This document shows, piece by piece, positions 57,590 through 64,000 of a stretch of 64,000 bases of DNA. Source of the stretch: Poa pratensis (lineage: Eukaryota; Streptophyta; Magnoliopsida; Poales; Poaceae). The notes under the pieces are model-generated. The model did not search any database. It was not told the origin of the DNA and saw only the letters and a list, made by a program, of their open reading frames with translations. The position numbers and the translations under genes are program-made. Each line of letters opens with the position of its first letter. The stretch's first letter is position 1. The DNA lies in the NCBI GenBank assembly GCA_947311845.1, contig CAMZMU010000041.1:111214607-111278606 (forward strand). The letters are read 5' to 3'.

Positions 57590-59396
57590 GGATGGTGCCT
57601 ACAGCCTTGGTCGACTTGGGGTGGTCCTTGGAGTCGAAGGCGATGGTGTACTGTGACCACTTGAGGGGCTGGGAAGCCTCAAGCCCTGGAAGCGCTGCGC
57701 TGACCTCGCGAGAGAATTGCTTGAAGTGGTTGTTGGACTTGGGCGCCTGGGACCCGCCGAGGATGCAGGCTATTGCCCCCTGAGGGGCCTGGTAGCCCCC
57801 AGGGTTCTCGTCGGGGAGGTTGCCGTTTTGCCCAGCGTTGTTCCCCCGAGCCCTCTGCTGGAAGTTGTGGCGTCCACCTCCGCGGCCACCACGGCCTCCG
57901 CCGCGGCCGCCGCGGCCCTGGTTCTTCTCGCTCCTTGCTGAGCTGCTTGAGCTCCCAGCAGTCTCAGTGCGTGGTTGTGCCTGTTGTGGTAGATGCAGTA
58001 TGGGCGATTGTCCGCCTTTTTCTCTTCAGCCGCCGGAGAGGCCTCGCGAGGCTGCTTTGCGTCAGGCTCTGCCGCGAGGATGGCGGTGGTCTTGCGCTTC
58101 TCGGCAGGCTTCTTCTTGCTCCTGGACCCCTCAGGAGGGTCATCCTCCACTTCCTTCTTGACGAAGAGGAGGCCCTCTTCAGCCTTGGCGCACTTGTCAG
58201 CCAGATCAAAGAGCTTCACCACAGAGGAGAGGGTGTCGTGGATGCCGAGCTTCTCGAGCATCCTGTGGTTCGTGACGCCCTCCCTGAAGGCGGAGATGAC
58301 GTGCGAGTCCGGGATGTTCGGAATCTTGTTGCGGACCTGGCTGAAGCGCTGGATGTATCTGCGGAGGGTCTCGTCAGGCTTCTGGCGCACCGCGCGAAGG
58401 TCGTTGTAGGTGAGCGCGCGCTCGTAGGTGCCCTTGAAGTTGGCGACGAAGACCTTGCAGAGGTCCTCCCACGTGTCGATGGTGTTCTCGGGGAGGTTCA
58501 TGAGCCACGAGAGCGCGGAGTCCTTGAGCGCCATGGAGAGCCAGTTGGCCATCACCTTGTCGTCGCCTCCGCAGCCTGGATGGAGACGGTGTAGAGCTGC
58601 AGGAACTCCAGAGGGTTGGTCCTGCCGTCGTAGCGCGGAGGGAGGTCTGGCTTGAACTTCACGGGCCAGACGACGCGGCGCAGGTTGCGGGTGAAGGCGG
58701 TGCAGCCCGTGGCGTATGTCACGGCGCCACCAGCGAGTACGCCGCGGTTCTGGCGACCTGCAGCGGCAATCTCCTGCACGACGCGGTTGTGGCGGTCCCT
58801 CTGGCGCTCGATCTCCACGCGGGCATCCGCCGGAGTCCGCTGCACAATCTGGCAGTCGTGCGGCGAGGATGCGTGCGACGCGGCGCGGTGGTTTGCTGCC
58901 GGAGCTGCAGCTGGAGGAGGTGGCGGAGGGGGAGGAGGAGCGCCGTGCGCTATGTTCCCCTCGCGTCCGGAGTGGCGCACCAGCGAGCGAGAGGGCGCTG
59001 GTGCTGCAGTGGTAGCGGCAGGAACGGCGGCGGCGTTGATGAGCTCCTCGAGACGCCCAGCCAGTTGTCGTGGCCCGCCTGCGTGGGACGGTAGCGTAGC
59101 AGCTCTTGCGCCATCAGTAGCGGTGGCTGGACTGGGCGCGCTCGGCCCATCGTGGAGGCGCTCTCGCGCCTGGATGGGTGCAGGGAGGAAGCTCCCTCGT
59201 CCTCGCCGTCGATGCCGCCGTCGTTGCCGCTGCCGTTGCCGCCGTCATCCTCAGGATGCTCGACGCGCGGCTCGGCGTTGCGCTCTGAAGCGCGGTTGGC
59301 GCGTGGGCGACCACGCGGGTTGTGGTTGGCGGCGGGCTCGGTGTTGGCCCTGCCGGACGTCCGTCGCGCAAGACGCGCAGCTCGCGTGTCAGTCAT
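57590..59396 (-). pseudogene. TatB gag, frameshifted
   Basis: It starts at 59396 (MTDTRAARLARRTSGRAN). After a Pro/Ala/Arg-rich N-terminal part the core is intact in the 58555-57770 frame: MMANWLSMALKDSALSWLMN, TWEDLCKVFVANFKGTYERA, VISAFREGVTNHRMLEKLGI. The zinc-knuckle-like CIYHNRHNHA follows; a two-base loss near 57965 breaks it compared with TatA (HATEDCWEL). Then comes a Gly/Arg-rich stretch. It has the region around 58545 that is deleted in TatA. Confidence 0.83.
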
Positions 59397-59435
59397 GGCG
59401 CGGAGAGGTTGAAGAAGTTGAAGACGCGCCTCAGC

Positions 59436-59453
59436 CCCCTACCTGGCGCGCCA
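59436..59453 (-). promoter_or_regulatory. TatB primer-binding site
   Basis: The minus strand reads TGGCGCGCCAGGTAGGGG, two bases inside the 5' LTR, as in TatA. Confidence 0.8.
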
Positions 59454-59455
59454 AA

Positions 59456-60568
59456 TGTCGGAGACTAGTCCCAGGAACTAGGGGTGTCTCTCAGAAGCCA
59501 GGAAACGAGTAAGGGGCTGAACACAACGTCAAACAATCCTCAACAACCTCGGCGACGGTGCTCGTCGAGCTCGGTGAGGAACATCACGACAGAGAGGAAC
59601 ACGAGCCGCTACCCAGGTTCAGGCCCACCGTGAGGTGTAAAAGCCCTACGTCCTGCTAAGATGTATTGCACTGCTTGGAGAGGTTCACAGTACAAGGGTG
59701 CTTGCCGAGGGCACAGTTGTGGCTATGGTGGACTATGGTGGAATGAGCTCCGTCTCTCCTTCAGACGTAGCTGCTTGGTTGTGGAATGAGTTGGTGAATG
59801 CGGGATCCCCTCCTAGGTCGTACACTGGCTCCTTATATACTGGGCTTGGTCCTCTTCCCCGAAAACCTCCGGCGGGAAGGGATACCACAATGCCGCCGAG
59901 TTGGAGCACAGCGCACAGCGTCGGGGCGTCCATGGACGCGGTCCATGGCAGAGAGCACGTCGTCTTGGCAGAAAAAGCCACCGTCCAACCAGGACGGTGG
60001 GCTGGCGCTGCAGAGCTTTGGGGCGTGCCCCACGGTGACGTCGCAGTTGGAGCGTAGCGGCGGCCGGCCGCTTTATCACCAAATTGGCAAGTCTTGGAGT
60101 CCGCTTTGCTTCCTCCAGCTCCTTTGACCGCTTTATACACGAGAATGGCAACTGCGGCGTCTTCGTCATCGCGCGCAGGCGCGCGTCACTCTGCGGCGGG
60201 CGCAGAGCCCATGTGCGCTCTGCAGCGGCGCAGGAGCTTGCTTCCACTTGAAGGAACCCCGCGAGGGCCTGAAGCCTCGCCGAGGCTTTGTAGCCGTTGA
60301 CTTCTCGCGAGGGTAGCGCGGAGACGCGCCAGGACCTGATGGTCCTCTAGGAGAGGCCTTCCTGAGGCAGAAGTTCCTCTCGAGGCCCCTGAGGCCGAAC
60401 GTCTGGTCCTTAGCAGAAATGCCCAGCCGAGCAAAGAAACCCTCGCGAGGGAAAATGCCTCGCGAGGCTCGTCAGGCTGAAAGCCTGGTCCTTAGCAGAA
60501 TTTCCTGTGGAGCGGTCGAGGGCTGTGGCAGGCCGGCCCATGGTACCCTGGTTTCCACTGGGCCGACA
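59456..60568 (-). repeat. TatB 5' LTR
   Basis: 1113 bp, TGTCGGAGA...GGGCCGACA, followed by the TSD AAGTC. TATA-type box on the minus strand at 59832-59839. It is shorter than the other copies partly because one CCTCGCGAGGG repeat near 60305-60320 is missing. Confidence 0.93.
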
Positions 60569-60618
60569 AAGTCCAAACCTAACCCAACACGTACACAATA
60601 TTTGACACAAACACAACA
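60569..60618 (-). repeat. X element LTR 2, part right of TatB
   Basis: It starts with the duplicated AAGTC and completes the LTR begun at 32771. It matches 20175-20224 except for one base. Confidence 0.88.
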
Positions 60619-62732
60619 AACTCCACATTGGCGAATATTGTCCACCATCTTGAATTCGTCAATGCGTCAAACTTCCATATACTCCGGACTTGAGTTGTCT
60701 TCCATGAGTTTCGCTGCTACTCCCAGACTCCATGTGAATCCACCTGCAACTGTAGTCCCTTCTTCCCGTTCAACACCATCACACACCGACCAGTGGTCTG
60801 CGTAAAAAATGCTTTCTACTTGAAGAAACTTCACCGTCGCCTTTTAGTCACCCTAAGTCAAATTCACAGTCGTCTCATCCTGGATAGTCTTCTACATGTC
60901 CCACAGCTATAGCACTCCGCCTCCTTCTGTATCTAGTCACCTACACTTTGCCATGTGCACTGAACATCACAGAATATACGGCCATGTACTCTCCAAGCTT
61001 CCGACATCGCACACTTTCCAACACTTTCTCAGATTCCCTATGGCAGACTCTTGTCTATCACCTGATGCATCAATCTCCATAGACCCAGTCACCAACTTGA
61101 ATCCGATACTCGCCAACAATGCTTCAGCACCCCTGCACACCTATCTGAGCACGCCTGACCGCCTGTGCCCTGGTCTGTCGCCGTGTCCCGTGCTTACCGC
61201 ACGCCTCGCCGCTATTACCGCGTCGAGCATCCGCAATCTTGGCCAAGATCTACCGGGTCGCGTACCCACACCATCTCAGGCCCCACTGCAGACAACCACA
61301 GTCAAACCCGACCGATGTCGAGTTCCACGCATCTCTCCAGACCCTGAGCTCCAGTCCGGACCACGTGCCTCTCGCCTTCCCGCTGACTAGGCTTCGACTC
61401 TCCGCATGCTTACGCCGTAGCCCCTCCATCAGCCGAGTGGAATCTTCCCTCAGAAACTCTAGCTCCACCTTCGACATGACTCCTTGGTAAATGATCAATC
61501 CACCCCGCGCCCCGCCTACCTCAAGATCCCATAAGCGCTCCATCTTGAATCGGCCCCGCACCACCGCATGTCGAAGCACGCATAACCATGCGCCACGTGT
61601 TTTCACGCCACATAATTCGGACACCATCAGCCCTCACGCTCCTACGTCGTTGTCGCCGATCTTCACCGTCTTCTGTCCGACCGACCTCCCGTCGATCTGT
61701 CAGACTGTCCAGTCCTACCCAGCCGAACGTATCCGACTACACCCATGCTCCACCCTGTGCCCAGTTCACCTTCCGCACACTGTCCGGCACCCTGTGTATG
61801 CATGATCCTCACGACACGCTCCAGCACGTCGTCACTCGCCGCATCCAGTCCATCTTGATCAACTTGGCCCCATGCTACATCATCAAGCGTCGCCCATACA
61901 ACGCTCGGATCAAATAACATTGACCAAACCTTGTCAATCTTACTGTGAACCTGCGACTCCGCGTCTGTTTGCCGTGCACCGCTTCCATCCCGTAGACCAA
62001 TGTGTACCAAGCAAAAGAAAACAAAATACTAGTATCCTTGGAGCCTTCCTGTACACGCAGCAAAAGGATTGCAACCTGCAAGTTTGAAATTCACATGCAC
62101 GAGCAATATCCTCACCTCACGTGTCACTCCCAAAGCTCCTGGACAAATCTTTTTCACTTCCTTTGCTCCCGATGAAAAAACCACAGTACTACGTGACGCC
62201 CCTTTTTTTCACCAAACAAATCTCATGCGTGCCTACAGCCCTTGCACCAGCATGGCAGCCTTCACGTCCGTCCAGTGCGATGCACTTGGACCGCATGCTG
62301 CTCCTGCTTGCTTCCGCACCTTTTTGATTGCTTCAATGAGAAGCCGAAATCAAATTGACCACGGACTCCTGCTGTTACACGCTGGCTTCCACTTGATCGG
62401 AACGATCGATCTGAACCAATCTCCTGCTGTTGGTACGACCCTGCACTGCCGCCGCCATCGCCTTCGATCTGACCTAGCACACTGCTTGATCGCGATCTCC
62501 ATGAGATGCTGAACGTCAGCCCTGTTGCGTACTCGCTGCCGCCTGCTCCGATCCACCATGGTTCAGCCTCACTGCCGCTTCCAATTGCTCTCACACGACG
62601 ATCTCCGACGGCCGTCAAAACAATCCTACGAATTCGCGATTTTCGCGTGCACCATGATTGTCTAGGGCTGGTCTTCGTCTTCTTCCTATAGATCAACCTT
62701 TCGTGGCCTTCGAACCTCGCTCTGATACTAAT
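60619..62732 (-). mobile_element. X element interior, copy 3
   Basis: A full 2.1-kb interior matching 20225-22338 almost throughout, in the same position relative to a Tat element. No coding domain is recognised. It ends at a PBS copy with one mutated base (TAGTATCAGAGC at 62719-62730). Confidence 0.82.
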
Positions 62733-63099
62733 TGTTACCGTCGTAGGCGCATAATTGATCTACCGAGAACCAAGCAATCGTAGCACGATGACGACACCAA
62801 GATTTGTTAACGCAGTTCGGCGAACTCGCCTACATCTGCGGGGCATGACTACGGGCGCACCTCCCCATTGATACCGCAACCCTGGCCGCCCTAGGCGCTG
62901 GCACAAGCCTCCGGCTCCGCCTGCACTCCTGTTGCTATCAAGTCGTCATAGGTTACACGTGTGGTGCTCCCCTCATTATAAGGGAGGCCCAGGCTACAAG
63001 AGTTCGACTCGAACACTACTCATATCCTATCCACATCTAATACAACTCCAAGTCCAAACCTAACCCAACACGTACACAATATTTGACACAAACACAACA
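62733..63099 (-). repeat. X element LTR 3, uninterrupted
   Basis: 367 bp, TGTTACCGTCG...ACACAACA, with interior on both sides. It corresponds in array position to the LTR at 22339-22705. Confidence 0.85.
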
Positions 63100-64000
63100 A
63101 ACTCCACATTGGCGAATATTGTCCACCATCTTGAATTCGTCAATGCGTCAAACTTCCATATACTCCGGACTTGAGTTGTCTTCCATGAGTTTCGCTGCTA
63201 CTCCCAGACTCCATGTGACTCCACCTGCAACTGTAGTCCCTTCTTCTCGTTCAACACCATCACACACCGACCAGTGGTCTGCGTAAAAAATGCTTTCTAC
63301 TTGACGAAACTTCACCGTTGCCTTTTAGTCACCCTGAGTCAAATTCACAGTCGTCTCATCCTGGATAGTCTTCTACATGTCCCACAACTATAGCACTCCG
63401 CCTCCTTCTGTATCTAGTCACCTGCACTTTGCCATGTGCACTGAACATCACAGAATATACGGCCATGTACTCTCCAAGCTTCCGACATCGCAGACTTTCC
63501 AACACTTTCTCAGATTCCCTATGGCAGACTCTTGTCTATCACCTGATGCATCAATCTCCATAGACCCAGTCACCAACTTGAATCCGATACTCGCCAACAA
63601 TGTTTCAGCACCCCTGCACACCTATCTGACCACGCCTGACCGCATGTGCCGCCCTGGTCTGTCGCCGTGCCCCGTGCTTACCGCACGCCTCGCCGCTATT
63701 ACTGCGTCGAGCATCCGCAATCTTGGCCAAGATCTACCGGGTCGCGTACCCACACCATCTCAGGCCCCACTGCAGACAACCATCAGTCAAACCCGACCGA
63801 TGCCGAGTTCCACGCATCTCTCCAGACCCTGAGCTCCAGTCCGGACCACGTGCCTCTCGCCTTCCCGCTGACTAGGCTTCGACTCTCCGCATGCTTACGC
63901 CGCAGCCCCTCCATCAGCCAAGTGGAATCTTCCCTCAGAGACTCTAGCTCCACCTTCGACATGACTCCTTGGTAGATGATCAATCCACCCCGCGCCCCGC
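63100..64000 (-). mobile_element. X element interior, copy 4, cut by window end
   Basis: This matches 22706-23601. The window ends at the exact base (CGCGCCCCGC) where Athila2 is inserted in copy 2. Confidence 0.85.

Larger units (their letters stand above)
33092..60568 (-). mobile_element. TatB: complete Tat-lineage Ty3/Gypsy element with two nested insertions
   Basis: The 3' LTR is 33092-34223 and the 5' LTR 59456-60568; the TSD AAGTC is at 33087-33091 and 60569-60573. From the 5' side: PBS, gag, protease, RT, RNase H, archaeal-type RNase H and integrase, all on the minus strand and ending at 53580. Then comes an opposite-strand gene (38551-52475, split by Athila1). A 4-kb solo LTR sits at 34357-38374. 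Without insertions the element is about 13 kb. The LTRs differ by roughly 2-3% by eye. All minus-strand genes are frameshifted. Confidence 0.9.

Noticed and set aside
60896..61390. Plus-strand ORF repeated in X interiors (also near 20501, 22983, 63377)
   Set aside because: It runs against the element's orientation, is frameshifted in some copies, and its likeness between copies only reflects the repeat.
1..64000. Host protein-coding genes, tRNA genes, or DNA transposons
   Set aside because: All substantial coding similarity is to gag-pol or element accessory genes; I saw no tRNA fold outside PBS matches and no terminal inverted repeats with transposase.

Overview
This window looks like intergenic heterochromatin from a large grass genome, most likely Triticeae (wheat, barley or rye). 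I find no host gene, tRNA gene or CRISPR array. Nearly all of it is explained as LTR retrotransposons nested in one another. I delimited them from terminal TG/CA dinucleotides, 5-bp target-site duplications (TSDs), primer-binding sites (PBS), polypurine tracts (PPT) and gag/pol motifs. Family names are given only to lineage level.

Layout. 1-15396: a Tat-lineage Ty3/Gypsy element on the minus strand ('Tat1'), cut by the window edge. It carries a chromovirus-like Ty3/Gypsy at 4091-12418 (TSD TTCCT) inside its protease region. 15397-20174: the 5' part of a second Tat-lineage element ('TatA'), into which Tat1 appears to have inserted. 20175-64000: a tandem array of a small non-autonomous LTR element ('X', 367-bp LTR, about 2.1-kb interior, minus strand), arranged LTR-interior-LTR-interior-LTR-interior. 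The array is itself interrupted by: an Athila-type element with gag and protease only ('Athila2', 23602-31502, TSD CCCGC); a solo LTR with a 5S rRNA-like segment, of the Cassandra TRIM kind (31859-32144, TSD TTGGC); and a complete Tat element ('TatB', 33092-60568, TSD AAGTC). TatB in turn contains a 4-kb solo LTR (34357-38374, TSD GATCT) and a young Athila element with an almost intact pol ('Athila1', 40100-50391, TSD CCGCA).

How the parts relate. TatA and TatB end at the same base of the X LTR with the same AAGTC flank, so the Tat+X block appears to be duplicated in tandem with a spacing of about 40.4 kb. TatB carries, besides gag-pol on the minus strand, an oppositely oriented gene with its own TATA box, a likely GT-AG intron, a 'putative gypsy-type transposon' domain and a long coiled coil. 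Athila1 landed in that gene. Athila1 has a continuous 1056-codon RT-RNase H-integrase frame, one frameshift before it, and a 157-codon ORF in the env position. That ORF sits behind a partial copy of the LTR's GC-rich/TATA segment and a splice-acceptor-like sequence. Athila2 lacks pol but has the same tRNA-Asp-type PBS and nearly identical LTRs, so it must have been mobilised recently by a helper.

Most coding regions are broken by frameshifts or stops and are given as pseudogenes. Boundaries of broken domains are approximate; LTR, TSD and PBS boundaries were read base by base.
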